A stretch of DNA of 64,000 nucleotides from Luteimonas panaciterrae (GTDB lineage: Bacteria; Pseudomonadota; Gammaproteobacteria; Xanthomonadales; Xanthomonadaceae), in contig NZ_JAJAVH010000008.1 of assembly GCF_020511115.1 (NCBI RefSeq), forward strand, positions 1 to 64,000, in the 5' to 3' direction. The notes under the pieces were generated by a model. The model did no database searches, was not told the origin of the DNA, and was given only the letters and a program-made list of their open reading frames with translations. A program made the position numbers and the translations under genes. Below are positions 32,163 through 40,980 of the stretch, one piece after another. How positions within the stretch are numbered: the stretch's first letter is position 1; every line of letters starts with the position of its first letter.

Positions 32163-32645
32163 ATGCCTTCCTTCGACATCGTGTCCGAAGTCGACACCCA
32201 CGAACTGACCAACGCCATCGACCAGGCCAATCGCGAACTGTCCACGCGCTTCGATTTCAAGGGCGTGGACGCGAGATTCGAACGTGCTGACGCCGTGATC
32301 ACGCAATCCGCGCCCAGCGAGTTCCAGCTCCAGCAGATGACCGACATCCTGCGCGCGCGGCTGGCGGCGCGGAAGATCGACGCGCGCTGCCTGAGTTTCG
32401 AGGACATCGAGACCAACCTGGCCGGCGCGCGACAGAAAGTGACCGTGAAGCAGGGCATCGAGCGCGAACTGGCGAAGAAGATCCAGACCGCGCTCAAGGA
32501 CGCCAAGCTCAAGGTCGACAGCCAGATCAACGGCGACAAGCTGCGCGTGATCGGCAAGAAGCGTGACGACCTGCAGGCGGCGATCGCCGTGCTGCGCGGC
32601 AAGGAATTCGAGTTGCCGTTGCAGTTCGATAATTTCCGCGACTAA
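32163..32645 (+). CDS. yajQ: YajQ-family nucleotide-binding protein
   Basis: 160 residues, the exact family length. It has two tandem ferredoxin-like domains beginning MPSFDIVSEVDTHELTNAID, with FDFKG and KDAKLKVDSQINGDKLRVIGKKRDDLQ motifs in split form. YajQ proteins bind nucleotides; in Xanthomonas the homologue binds cyclic di-GMP and affects transcription through a LysR-type regulator. Whether the LysR gene at 58688 of this window is involved cannot be said. Confidence 0.93.
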   Translation: MPSFDIVSEVDTHELTNAIDQANRELSTRFDFKGVDARFERADAVITQSAPSEFQLQQMTDILRARLAARKIDARCLSFEDIETNLAGARQKVTVKQGIERELAKKIQTALKDAKLKVDSQINGDKLRVIGKKRDDLQAAIAVLRGKEFELPLQFDNFRD

Positions 32646-32682
32646 TCAGGCGCGATTGAGTCGGCACCATGCGCTCATCCGA

Positions 32683-33234
32683 ATGAATACCAGAACCGAT
32701 GATGCGATCGCGGACATCCAGCGCTGGGTGGAGCGCGCCGTCATCGGCCTCAATCTGTGCCCGTTCGCCAAGGCCGTCGTCGCCAAGGGCCAGGTGCGCT
32801 ACGTGCTCAGCGACGCCGACACGCCCGAGGCCCTGCTGGAAACCCTCGGCGACGAACTCGTGCGCCTGCGCGACGCGCCCGCGAGCGAGATCGACACCAC
32901 CCTGATCGTGCACCCGCACGTCCTCACCGACTTCCTCGACTACAACGATTTCCTCGACGACGCCGACGCGCTCGTCGCTGAGCTCGATCTGGAAGGCGTG
33001 CTGCAGGTCGCCAGTTTCCATCCCGACTACCAGTTCGCCGGGAACGAGCCCGACGACATCGCCAACTACACCAATCGCTCGCCCTGGCCCACGTTGCATC
33101 TGTTGCGCGAGGACAGCGTCGAACGCGCGGTATCGGCGTTTCCGGATCCGGATGCCATCGTCTCCCGCAATATCGAAACCCTTACCAAGCTTGGCCATGA
33201 GGGTTGGATGAATCTGGGGCGCGAATCAGATTAA
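32683..33234 (+). CDS. DUF1415 domain-containing protein
   Basis: 183 residues. The start at ATG 32683 gives MNTRTDDAIADIQRWVERAVIG, in accord with the family. Conserved elements include GLNLCPFAKAV near residue 22 and ETTLIVHP-like DTTLIVHPHVLTDFLDYN. It ends with a helical tail. Function unknown; it is soluble and common in xanthomonads. It follows yajQ after 37 bp in the same orientation, so cotranscription is likely. Confidence 0.85.
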   Translation: MNTRTDDAIADIQRWVERAVIGLNLCPFAKAVVAKGQVRYVLSDADTPEALLETLGDELVRLRDAPASEIDTTLIVHPHVLTDFLDYNDFLDDADALVAELDLEGVLQVASFHPDYQFAGNEPDDIANYTNRSPWPTLHLLREDSVERAVSAFPDPDAIVSRNIETLTKLGHEGWMNLGRESD

Positions 33235-33288
33235 ATACTGGCCCAGGCGATGCGACACGATGTCGATCGCCGAATTGAGACCCTTGGA

Positions 33289-33774
33289 ATGCCTGCCCGA
33301 TATCGAGTCTCCGAACAGGACTACGTGAACGCGATGCGGCTGCATGCCAAGCCAACACCTCGTTATCTCTGGACTGCGGCCGCGATCCTGCTGGTCGCGA
33401 TCGCACTGGCTCTGTGGGGGCCACCACTCGCCAGAGCCGGAGCGATTGGCGGCATGGTCGGCGGTATCGCGGTGATGCTGGCTTCGTTCGTCACCATCCC
33501 CTGGATGGCAAGACGGCACTACCGGAAGTACAAAGCCATACATGACGAATTCACCGTCGAACTGCTCGAGGACGGCGTCCGCTTTGCTTCGAGCCATGCC
33601 GACGGCAAGCTCGTCTGGGCGAACGTTCTGAAATGGCGTCAGAACGACGAGTTCGTGCTGCTCTATCCAATGCCCAGGATCTTCCACATCATCCCCAAAT
33701 CAATCGCATCCCAGGGATTCGACATCGCCGCGCTGATCGAGCGCCTGCAGGGGCATGTCGGCGCGGCCAGATGA
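33289..33774 (+). CDS. YcxB-like membrane protein
   Basis: About 161 residues: a short N-terminal strand segment (RYRVSEQDYVNAMRLHAK), two membrane helices (about 28-45 and 50-70), then a soluble beta-rich C-terminal domain with FTVELLEDGVRFAS and FHIIPKSIASQG, the layout of YcxB-like proteins. The ATG at 33289 is chosen to begin the conserved domain; ATG at 33250 is an alternative. Function unknown. It follows the DUF1415 gene after about 54 bp. Confidence 0.6.
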   Translation: MPARYRVSEQDYVNAMRLHAKPTPRYLWTAAAILLVAIALALWGPPLARAGAIGGMVGGIAVMLASFVTIPWMARRHYRKYKAIHDEFTVELLEDGVRFASSHADGKLVWANVLKWRQNDEFVLLYPMPRIFHIIPKSIASQGFDIAALIERLQGHVGAAR

Positions 33775-33778
33775 GTTG

Positions 33779-34492
33779 TTAGATCAGCTGTTCGATTTGC
33801 GCGGCCGCCAGCACGCGCCACTGCCCCGCAGGCAAGCCATCGAGATCGAGTTCGCCGACGGAAACGCGATGCAGCGCTTCGACGTGATTGCCGACGGCCG
33901 CGAACATGCGGCGTACCTGATGATAGCGGCCCTCGGTGAGGATCAAGCGCGCCACCGTGGGCGACACCACCTCCAGCGTCGCCGGCAGCAGCGGCGTGGT
34001 TTCCGATTCCAGCATCAGCGTGCCGCTGGCGAATACTTCCGCCTCGTCGCCGCGTAGCGGCTGCGCCAACGTCGCCTCGTAGGTTTTCGGCAGGTTCGAT
34101 TTCGGCGAGATGATCCGGTGCAGCAGCGCGCCGTCGTCGGTCATCAGCAGCAGGCCGCTGGTGTCGCGATCCAGCCGCCCAACCGGCGAGAGCGTCGGCT
34201 GCCGCAGCCGGAAACGAGGCGGCAGCAGGTCGTAGACCACGCGTCCGGGATCGCGCGTCGAGCAGGTGTAACCCACTGGCTTGTGCAGCATCAGCACGAT
34301 GCCCTGCGGCGAATCGAGCGGCGCGCCGTCGACGCGCACGTCCGCAGGCGCCACGCGATCGTCAGCGTACAGCACTTCGCCGTTGGCATCGGTGATCAGG
34401 CCGGCGCGGAACATCGCGGTAACGTCCTTGCGGCTGCCGTAGCCGAGATTGGCGATGACCTTGACGAGTTTTTCCGTCCTGGCGGGTTTCAT
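33779..34492 (-). CDS. rsuA: 16S rRNA pseudouridine-516 synthase
   Basis: 237 residues. An S4-like N-terminal RNA-binding segment (KLVKVIANLGYGSRKDVTAM) precedes the catalytic domain, which contains VGRLDRDTSGLLLMT with the catalytic Asp. The C-terminal motif LTEGRYHQVRRMFAA is also characteristic. The family includes RsuA and RluE/F; length and the VGRLDRDTSG context favour RsuA, with some uncertainty over the exact uridine. The ATG at 34492 overlaps the stop of the upstream methyltransferase gene by four bases, so the two rRNA modification genes are translationally coupled. Confidence 0.85.
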   Translation of the reverse strand: MKPARTEKLVKVIANLGYGSRKDVTAMFRAGLITDANGEVLYADDRVAPADVRVDGAPLDSPQGIVLMLHKPVGYTCSTRDPGRVVYDLLPPRFRLRQPTLSPVGRLDRDTSGLLLMTDDGALLHRIISPKSNLPKTYEATLAQPLRGDEAEVFASGTLMLESETTPLLPATLEVVSPTVARLILTEGRYHQVRRMFAAVGNHVEALHRVSVGELDLDGLPAGQWRVLAAAQIEQLI

Positions 34493-35565
34493 GCGCGCGC
34501 CTTCACCGCTTCCACTACCTTGAATCCGCCGCGCTGCGCGACGATGCGCACCGCGCCGGAGCGCGTTGTATCGAAGCCCGCACCGAGCGCCGTTTCGTAG
34601 GGCAGATGCCGGTTCGCCACCAGCCACAGGCGACCGCCGGGCACGAGCGCTTGTGCCGCCGCGGCGATGAAGGCGCGACCGATGTCGGGGCGCTCCGCGC
34701 GCCCCTGCGCATGGAACGGCGGATTGCTGACGATGACGTCGTAACGCTGCGGCAAGCCCGTCGTGACATCGTGCCAGCGGAAATCGAGCGGTATGCGTTC
34801 GGCGAACGGCGCGAGATTCGTGCGCGCGAGATCGAGCGCGCGTGACTCCGCCTCGTACAGATCGAGCGACGAAATACCCGGACAGCGCTGCAGCAACTCC
34901 ACGGCTAGATACCCGTAGCCTGCGCCGAGATCCGCGGCGCGGCCGCGCAGGTCCGTGGGCAAGTGCTCGGCGAGCAGCGCCGAAGCCGCATCGATGCGAT
35001 CCCAGGCGAACACGCCCGGCCGGCTGAGGAAACGGCCATCGACGACCGCGCGCGGCGCATCCAGATCGCGCCACTGCGCGGCGAGCTGCGCATCGCCCTC
35101 GCCCGTCTCGCCGTCGCCTGCCTGTCGCGGCCGCGCCCAGAACACCCTGCATTTGTGCTTCGAACGGGACGACACCGATCCGGCGATGCGCGCCAGATCG
35201 TCCTGGCCGGATTTCGCGCCTTCATCGTTGGGCATGCTCGCGATCACGGTTCCGCCCGGCCGCAGGCGCGCGAGCGCCCGCGCGAACAGCGCGCGCGCCT
35301 CCTCGCGCTGGCGCGGCGGCAGCAGCAGCACAAGTGGATACGTCGCCTCGTCCGGCGCGCGCACTTCGAATCCCGAGCGCTGCAAGGCAGCGGCCTCCGG
35401 CTTGAAGCTCTGCTCGCACACCAGCCCCGGCAGCGCCCGCGCATGCAGCGGCCAGCCGTCACGCGCGCGCAGGAACAGCGCGCCCTCGCGCGGCCACGCC
35501 AAGGTGCCGTCGGCGAACGGCAGCATCAGGGCTTCGAGCGCGGGATCACCGTGGGGAGCGGGCAT
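34489..35565 (-). CDS. 16S rRNA guanine-N2 methyltransferase, RsmC-like
   Basis: 358 residues with a degenerate N-terminal methyltransferase-like half and a catalytic C-terminal half. The SAM site is RAADLGAGYGYLAVELL and the catalytic motif is VSNPPFHAQG, typical of RsmC/RsmD/RlmG N2-guanine enzymes. Two-domain size fits RsmC (G1207) or RlmG (23S G1835); the rsuA overlap favours a 16S substrate. The start at 35565 is the first ATG. Confidence 0.82.
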   Translation of the reverse strand: MPAPHGDPALEALMLPFADGTLAWPREGALFLRARDGWPLHARALPGLVCEQSFKPEAAALQRSGFEVRAPDEATYPLVLLLPPRQREEARALFARALARLRPGGTVIASMPNDEGAKSGQDDLARIAGSVSSRSKHKCRVFWARPRQAGDGETGEGDAQLAAQWRDLDAPRAVVDGRFLSRPGVFAWDRIDAASALLAEHLPTDLRGRAADLGAGYGYLAVELLQRCPGISSLDLYEAESRALDLARTNLAPFAERIPLDFRWHDVTTGLPQRYDVIVSNPPFHAQGRAERPDIGRAFIAAAAQALVPGGRLWLVANRHLPYETALGAGFDTTRSGAVRIVAQRGGFKVVEAVKARA

Positions 35566-35722
35566 GGACTGTCATATCGCGGGGAGATGAACGCAATTTT
35601 AGGCCCGATGCGCCTCGGCCGCGCGTATCGCGGCACCAGCGCAATCCGAATGTCGGTTTCATGTTTGTCGAACATCCAGCGCGCGAGGATCACCTGATCC
35701 CTTCCCTCACGAGGAAACGACC

Positions 35723-35980
35723 ATGCGCGCATTGTTCATCGGCGGCGTCGTGGACAACACCGAAGTCGACATGAGCGGTGAACCACCACTGCACTACCCA
35801 CCCCGGACCGGCAGCGGGCAGTCGCGCTACCGTCTGCACCAGATCGGCCGTCAGGAAGATACGGTCGTCTACGCGGTCTATGGCGCGCCCGACCTGCCCG
35901 ACGCGCTCGTGGAGCGCATCGCCAGCGAGCGCGGCTACGCGCGGCGTTTCGACGCTCGGGCCGAACCCGTGCCGAGCTAA
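35723..35980 (+). CDS. Small conserved-looking protein of unknown function
   Basis: 85 residues with a strong GAGGAAA seven bases before the ATG. The sequence is soluble, with a central segment SRYRLHQIGRQEDTVVYAVYG and a helical C-terminal third (PDALVERIASERGY). No signal peptide or membrane helix. I do not recognise the family. Monocistronic, convergent with the ABC permease that follows. Confidence 0.65.
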   Translation: MRALFIGGVVDNTEVDMSGEPPLHYPPRTGSGQSRYRLHQIGRQEDTVVYAVYGAPDLPDALVERIASERGYARRFDARAEPVPS

Positions 35981-36012
35981 CCCCTCACCCGCTAGCGGGA
36001 GAGAGATTCACC

Positions 36013-38559
36013 TCAGTTGTCCAGTTCGCGCAGCGTGACCGACGGCGGTGCGTCGAGGATGCGACGCGTGGCGAACAGTCCTGCGATCAGCGCCGCCAGC
36101 ATGCCCGCGCCGCCGCCGGCCGCGGCCAGCGTCCAGTTCGGCTCCCACGGCAGATCGAACACGCGCGAGGCCACCACGCCCGACAGCACCGAGGCCGCGA
36201 TCGCCGCCACCAGTCCGGACAACAGACCGATCGCGGCGAATTCCGAGGCCTGCGCCAACCGCAGCTGACGCCGGCTGCCACCGAGCACGCGCATCACGCC
36301 GCCTTCGAGCAGGCGCTCGTCCTGGCTCGCGCTCACCGCCGCCATCAGCACCAGCACGCCGGCCAGGAACGAGAACCAGAACACCACCTGCACCATGGTG
36401 GAGACCTGATCGCCGATCGAGCGCACTTGCTTCAGCACTGCGTCGATGTCGATCACGCTCAGGTTGGGAAAGCGCTGCACGAGTTCCGCCGTGAAGCGGC
36501 TGTCGCCCTGCGGCACGCTCACCGCGGTGATGTAGCTGGTCGGATAGCCGTCGAGCGCGCCGGGCGAGACCAGCACGAAGAAATTCGGCCGGAAGCTTTC
36601 CCAGTCGACGCTGCGCAGGCTGGTGATCGTGCCGCTCAGGCGCTGCCCGGCGATGTCGAAAGCGATGTGATCACCGAGTTCCCAACCGAGGGATTTGGCG
36701 AAGCGCTCCTCCACCGAGAGTTCGGTCTTCGCCAGGCGCTGGCCCTTCTCCCAGAAACGGCCGGCGACGATCTCGTTGTCCTTGCGCAACGTGTCGGCGA
36801 AGGACAGGTTGAATTCGCGATCGGCGCGACGCTGCGCCTGACGATTGTCATCGGGATCGGCGTCCACGCGTTGCGCATAGTCCTCGCCACGCACCGCCTT
36901 GCCGTTGCGTTCGAGCAGGCGCCCGCGAACCATCGGCACCAGCGCCGGTGTCGAGATGCCGTGCGCGGCGATGAACTCACGCACCGGCCGCACCTGATCC
37001 TGCTGCACGTTGATGATGAAACGGTTGGGCGCGTTCTCCGACAGCGATACCTGCCAGCGATCGAGCAGATCGGTGCGCACGAAGGTGAGCAGCAACAAAG
37101 CCATCAGGCCAAGGCCGAGCGCCGAAATCTGCGCGATGCTCGTACCGGCGCGGCGGCTGACATTGGCCAAGCCGTAGCGCAGGCTGCCGCGCAGACGTTT
37201 GCGCACACGCCGCACGACCAGGATCAACAGCCCCGCCACCAGTGCCAGCACGGCGAAGGTGGCGGCGACACCCGACAGCATCGCTGCGGCCAGTTCCGCG
37301 GAGCCGGCCTTCCACCACACCAGCGCGGCAAGCCCGGCCAGCCCCGCCAACAGCACGGCCCAGGCGCTGGGCTCGGTGGCATCGAGATCGCGCCGCAGCA
37401 CGCGCAACGCCGGCACGCGGCGCAACGCCATCACCGGCGGCGCGGCGAAGGCGATCAGCACGACCAGGCCGACGCCGAACCCTTGCAACGCCGGCAGCCA
37501 GCCCGCGGGCGGAATCGACAGCGACAACGCCTGCGCCAGCCACGCACCCACCGCCCATTGCAGGACGAAGGCGATCAGCACGCCGATCGCGCTCGCACCG
37601 ATGCCGAGCAGCAACATCTCGCCAACATGGATACCGACCAGGCGCCGCTGGCTGGCACCGAGACAACGCATCACCGCCGCCGCCGACAGATGCCGCTCGC
37701 TGTGCCGCCGCGCGGCCATCGCCACGGCCACCGCCGCCAGCACCACCGACACCAGCGCGGCCAGGCCGAGGAAGCGCCCGGCACGATCCAGCGCGGAACG
37801 CACTTCCGGACGCGCATCGTTGATGGTTTCCAGCCGCTGCCCACGCGCCAGCTCCGCCCGCGCCGTGCGCACGAAGCCTTCCACCGCACGCGCATCGCCC
37901 GCGACGATCAGGCGATAGCGAATGCGGCTGCCTTCCTGCACTAGCCCGGTCGCCGGCAGATCGGCGAGATTGAGGAAGGCCTTCGGCGCGACGTTGAAAT
38001 AATCCATCGCCGCATCCGGCTCCTGCACCACCAGCGCCGCGAGCTTGAGCGTCACGTTGCCGATGACCACATCGTCACCGGTTTTGGCGCCGAGCGCCTC
38101 GGCGCCGGCGCGGCTCATCCACAGCGTGCCGCGCGCGGGAACGCTTCCGGCATCGCGCTCGCCCTGCGCATCGAGAATGCGGAACGCGCCGCGCAACGGA
38201 AACCCGTCGCCGAGCACGCGCAACTCGCCCAGGCGCAGATTCGCGGCACTGCCGGAGCCGACCCGGATCATGCTCTGGAATTCCACCGTCTCCGTCTGCC
38301 GCAGCCCGTCCGCGCGCGCCTGCGCACGCAAGGCGTCACCGATGGGCGCATCGCCGCGCACCACCGCATCGCCACCGAGCAGACGATTGGCCTCCAGCAC
38401 CAGCGCGCGTTCGGCGCGATCGGTGACGAATCCGACCGCCGTCACCGCGATCACCGCCAGCACCAGCGCGGCGAACAGGATGCGGATGTCGCCGGCTTTC
38501 ATATCGCGGCGCAATTGCCGCCATGCCAGCTTCGGCACGCTCAACAACTGCCGGGTCAT
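36013..38559 (-). CDS. ybbP: ABC transporter permease, YbbP-like (FtsX family)
   Basis: 848 residues: one N-terminal membrane helix, a long periplasmic domain, four membrane helices near the middle (about 265-480), a second periplasmic domain and three C-terminal helices with the FtsX-type VLGGSRRQLRLAQASEFAAIG. The duplicated FtsX architecture and size match YbbP. It overlaps the ATPase gene by four bases. In E. coli the ybbA-ybbP pair lies divergent from tesA, the same arrangement as here. Substrate unknown. Confidence 0.88.
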   Translation of the reverse strand: MTRQLLSVPKLAWRQLRRDMKAGDIRILFAALVLAVIAVTAVGFVTDRAERALVLEANRLLGGDAVVRGDAPIGDALRAQARADGLRQTETVEFQSMIRVGSGSAANLRLGELRVLGDGFPLRGAFRILDAQGERDAGSVPARGTLWMSRAGAEALGAKTGDDVVIGNVTLKLAALVVQEPDAAMDYFNVAPKAFLNLADLPATGLVQEGSRIRYRLIVAGDARAVEGFVRTARAELARGQRLETINDARPEVRSALDRAGRFLGLAALVSVVLAAVAVAMAARRHSERHLSAAAVMRCLGASQRRLVGIHVGEMLLLGIGASAIGVLIAFVLQWAVGAWLAQALSLSIPPAGWLPALQGFGVGLVVLIAFAAPPVMALRRVPALRVLRRDLDATEPSAWAVLLAGLAGLAALVWWKAGSAELAAAMLSGVAATFAVLALVAGLLILVVRRVRKRLRGSLRYGLANVSRRAGTSIAQISALGLGLMALLLLTFVRTDLLDRWQVSLSENAPNRFIINVQQDQVRPVREFIAAHGISTPALVPMVRGRLLERNGKAVRGEDYAQRVDADPDDNRQAQRRADREFNLSFADTLRKDNEIVAGRFWEKGQRLAKTELSVEERFAKSLGWELGDHIAFDIAGQRLSGTITSLRSVDWESFRPNFFVLVSPGALDGYPTSYITAVSVPQGDSRFTAELVQRFPNLSVIDIDAVLKQVRSIGDQVSTMVQVVFWFSFLAGVLVLMAAVSASQDERLLEGGVMRVLGGSRRQLRLAQASEFAAIGLLSGLVAAIAASVLSGVVASRVFDLPWEPNWTLAAAGGGAGMLAALIAGLFATRRILDAPPSVTLRELDN

Positions 38560-39263
38560 GACGTCACCAGCCGCCCGCTATCCAGACGCAGGCGCCGACT
38601 ACAGCGTTCGGCGAGATGTTCATCGTGGGTCACCAGCACGAGCGTCGTACCGGCGTCCGCGTTCATCGCGAACAGCAATTCGATGATCGCCTGCCCGGTG
38701 TGCGTATCGAGATTGCCGGTGGGCTCATCCGCGAACAGCAGAGACGGCTGCGTCACGAAGGCGCGCGCCAGCGCCACGCGCTGCTGCTCGCCGCCGGAAA
38801 GCTGACGCGGATAGTGATCGAGCCGTCCGCCCAACCCCACCTTCTCCAATATTTCGCGCGCCGGCGTCTCCGCATCGGCATCGCCGCGCAGTTCCAGCGG
38901 CAGCATCACGTTCTCCAGCGCCGTCAGCGAGGGCAGCAGCTGGAAGCTCTGGAACACGAAGCCGACCTTCTCCGCGCGCACCCGCGCCCGGCCGTCCTCG
39001 TCCAGCGACGACATCGGCGCGCCGTCCAGCCGCACCTCGCCCTTGCTCGGCCTGTCCAATCCCGCCATCAGCGACAGCAGCGTGCTCTTGCCCGAGCCGG
39101 AGGCGCCGACAATCGCGACGGTGTCGCCTGCCGCGATCGTGAAACTCACATTCTCGAGGATGGTCAATTCACCCGATGGCAGCGCCACGTGCTTGCCGAG
39201 ATTCGAGACTTGCAGAGCGGTTCTGGTTTCAGTTTCAGTTGCGGCTGCGCTGGCGTCAGGCAT
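38556..39263 (-). CDS. ybbA: ABC transporter ATP-binding protein, YbbA-like
   Basis: 235 residues. Walker A GASGSGKST (about 52-60), signature LSGGEQQRVALARA, Walker B LLFADEPTGNLD, and a switch His in LVTHDEHLA. It pairs with YbbP, whose ATG overlaps its stop. Divergent from the tesA-like gene with about 70 bp between, so a shared promoter region is likely. Confidence 0.92.
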   Translation of the reverse strand: MPDASAAATETETRTALQVSNLGKHVALPSGELTILENVSFTIAAGDTVAIVGASGSGKSTLLSLMAGLDRPSKGEVRLDGAPMSSLDEDGRARVRAEKVGFVFQSFQLLPSLTALENVMLPLELRGDADAETPAREILEKVGLGGRLDHYPRQLSGGEQQRVALARAFVTQPSLLFADEPTGNLDTHTGQAIIELLFAMNADAGTTLVLVTHDEHLAERCSRRLRLDSGRLVTS

Positions 39264-39331
39264 GATGATTCCATTGATATCGCCGCCCCAGGGCAGGCGA
39301 TCGTTAGACGAACGTTACGGAGAGTCGCACG

Positions 39332-40009
39332 ATGAAGTTCAGCTATGCGGCATGGCGCAAACGGTTTCAATGGGCCATTGGTTTGGTCCTGCTGTCGGTC
39401 ACGGTAGCCGCGCAGGCCCAGTTCAGTGAAACCGCCGCCGGCAAGGCCCAGGCGCCGGCCAACCCGACCGTCCTGGTCATGGGCGATTCGCTCTCGGCCG
39501 GCTACGGCCTGGCCGCCGATGAGGGCTGGGTCTCGCTCACCGCCGCGCGCATCGCCAAGGAGCGCCCGACCTGGCGCGTCGTCAACTCCAGCATCAGCGG
39601 CGAGACCAGCGCCGGCGGCTCCTCGCGCATCGTCGCCGAAGTGCTGCGGGTGAAGCCGAAAGTGGTGGTGATCGAACTCGGCGCCAACGACGGCCTGCGC
39701 GGCCTGCCGCTGCGCGAGATGCGCCGCAACCTCGCGCGCATGATCGGCGCCTCGCAATACGTCGGCGCCAAGGTGCTGCTGATCGGCATGCGCATTCCGC
39801 CGAACTACGGTGCGGAATACACGGAAGGTTTCGAGCAGGTGTATCTCGATCTCGCCAAACTGTTCAACGTCGAGCTGCTGCCCTTCCTGCTGCAACCGAT
39901 CGCTGCGGACCGCGGCAATTTTCAGGATGACAACCTGCACCCGATCGCGGCGGCGCAGCCGAAGCTGCGCGACCACGTCTGGAGCGCGCTGGCGCCCTTG
40001 CTGAACTAG
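39332..40009 (+). CDS. tesA: SGNH-family esterase/thioesterase (TesA-like)
   Basis: 225 residues. An N-terminal signal segment (about 10-30, ending VTVAAQAQ) precedes the SGNH hydrolase fold. Block I VMGDSLSAGYG holds the nucleophile Ser, block III is IELGANDGL with Asn, and the Asp/His pair is in DDNLHPIAAAQP. It is a periplasmic lysophospholipase/arylesterase/thioesterase I. The GGAG nine bases upstream supports the ATG at 39332. Divergent from ybbA as in E. coli. Confidence 0.9.
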   Translation: MKFSYAAWRKRFQWAIGLVLLSVTVAAQAQFSETAAGKAQAPANPTVLVMGDSLSAGYGLAADEGWVSLTAARIAKERPTWRVVNSSISGETSAGGSSRIVAEVLRVKPKVVVIELGANDGLRGLPLREMRRNLARMIGASQYVGAKVLLIGMRIPPNYGAEYTEGFEQVYLDLAKLFNVELLPFLLQPIAADRGNFQDDNLHPIAAAQPKLRDHVWSALAPLLN

Positions 40010-40045
40010 AAACTAGCCTCGAAACCGAGAGGCCTAATGCTTTTG

Positions 40046-40145
40046 CTCGTCATTCCCGCGAAGGCGGGAATCCAAGGACGTTCGATCCAGCACCGCAATC
40101 TTCGAGTAAAGTCCATGGATTCCCGCCTTCGCGGGAATGACGAGC
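40046..40145. repeat. REP pair (two inverted REP arms)
   Basis: Left arm CTCGTCATTCCCGCGAAGGC plus GGGAATCCA and right arm TGGATTCCCGCCTTCGCGGG plus AATGACGAG are near-perfect inverted copies of about 29 bp around a 40-bp spacer. It lies between the tesA-like gene and the DsbA-family gene, which converge on it, and could terminate or stabilise both messages. It is the best-preserved REP pair in the window. Confidence 0.9.
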
Positions 40146-40161
40146 GGATTTACGCAACGCC

Positions 40162-40854
40162 CTAGGCTGCACCGTTGCCTGCGCCACCCGCACTTGCGAC
40201 CGAAAGTTGCCGAATCACGCGCTCGAATTGCTCCACGGGCTGTCCGCCCTGGATCAGATGGCGCTCGTTGAAGATGGTCGACGGCACCGCGCTGATGCCG
40301 TTGCCGGTGTAGAACTGCTCGCGCTCGCGCACCGCCTCGGCGTACTCGCCGGAAGCGAGCACCTCGCGTGCCCGTTCTGCATCGAGACCGACCGAGGCGG
40401 CGATGCGTGCCAGCGCCTCGTGATCGGACACGTTCTCGCCATCGCTGAAATATGCGCGCAACAACGCGTGCTTGAGCGCGCGCTGACGATCGAGGTCCTG
40501 CGTCTCGGCCCAATGCAGGAGACGATGCGCATCGAACGTGTTCCAGATGCGGCGACGGCGCTGCATGTCGAACGAAAATCCCAAATCGGCGCCGCGCGCG
40601 CGGATCGCCTCGCTGTTCTGCTTCACCTGCGCTTCGCTGATCCCGTATTTTTCGACGAGGTGATCGATCACGTCCTCACCCGCATCCGCCAGTCCGGGAT
40701 TCAACTCGAACGGCTGGAAATGCAACTCGACCCTCACCGCATCACCGACGCGGGCGATCGCCTGTTCCAGCGACTGCAAACCAATCGCGCACCACGGACA
40801 GACCACGTCGGAAACGAAATCGATACGGATGGACGGACGGCCGTCACTGTTCAT
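40162..40854 (-). CDS. DsbA-family oxidoreductase, FrnE-like
   Basis: 230 residues from the ATG at 40854, supported by GGAGA eight bases upstream. The thioredoxin-like fold has the redox motif CPWC early (about residue 20) and an inserted helical domain. A cis-Pro region follows (AVPSTIFNERHLIQGGQP, with PST preceding the conserved Ile). FrnE-type proteins are cytoplasmic thiol oxidoreductases or isomerases; there is no signal peptide here. Single gene. Confidence 0.85.
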   Translation of the reverse strand: MNSDGRPSIRIDFVSDVVCPWCAIGLQSLEQAIARVGDAVRVELHFQPFELNPGLADAGEDVIDHLVEKYGISEAQVKQNSEAIRARGADLGFSFDMQRRRRIWNTFDAHRLLHWAETQDLDRQRALKHALLRAYFSDGENVSDHEALARIAASVGLDAERAREVLASGEYAEAVREREQFYTGNGISAVPSTIFNERHLIQGGQPVEQFERVIRQLSVASAGGAGNGAA

Positions 40855-40980
40855 GCGGAAATCTCCGGGCACCGAAGGGTGCATTCAAAGTGCTATTAGG
40901 CGCCTGCGCGCACACTCGAAAAAGGAAGCATCCGCAACGCAGCGTTGCGGCATGGCGTTACGACTTCGTTGGAACGAACG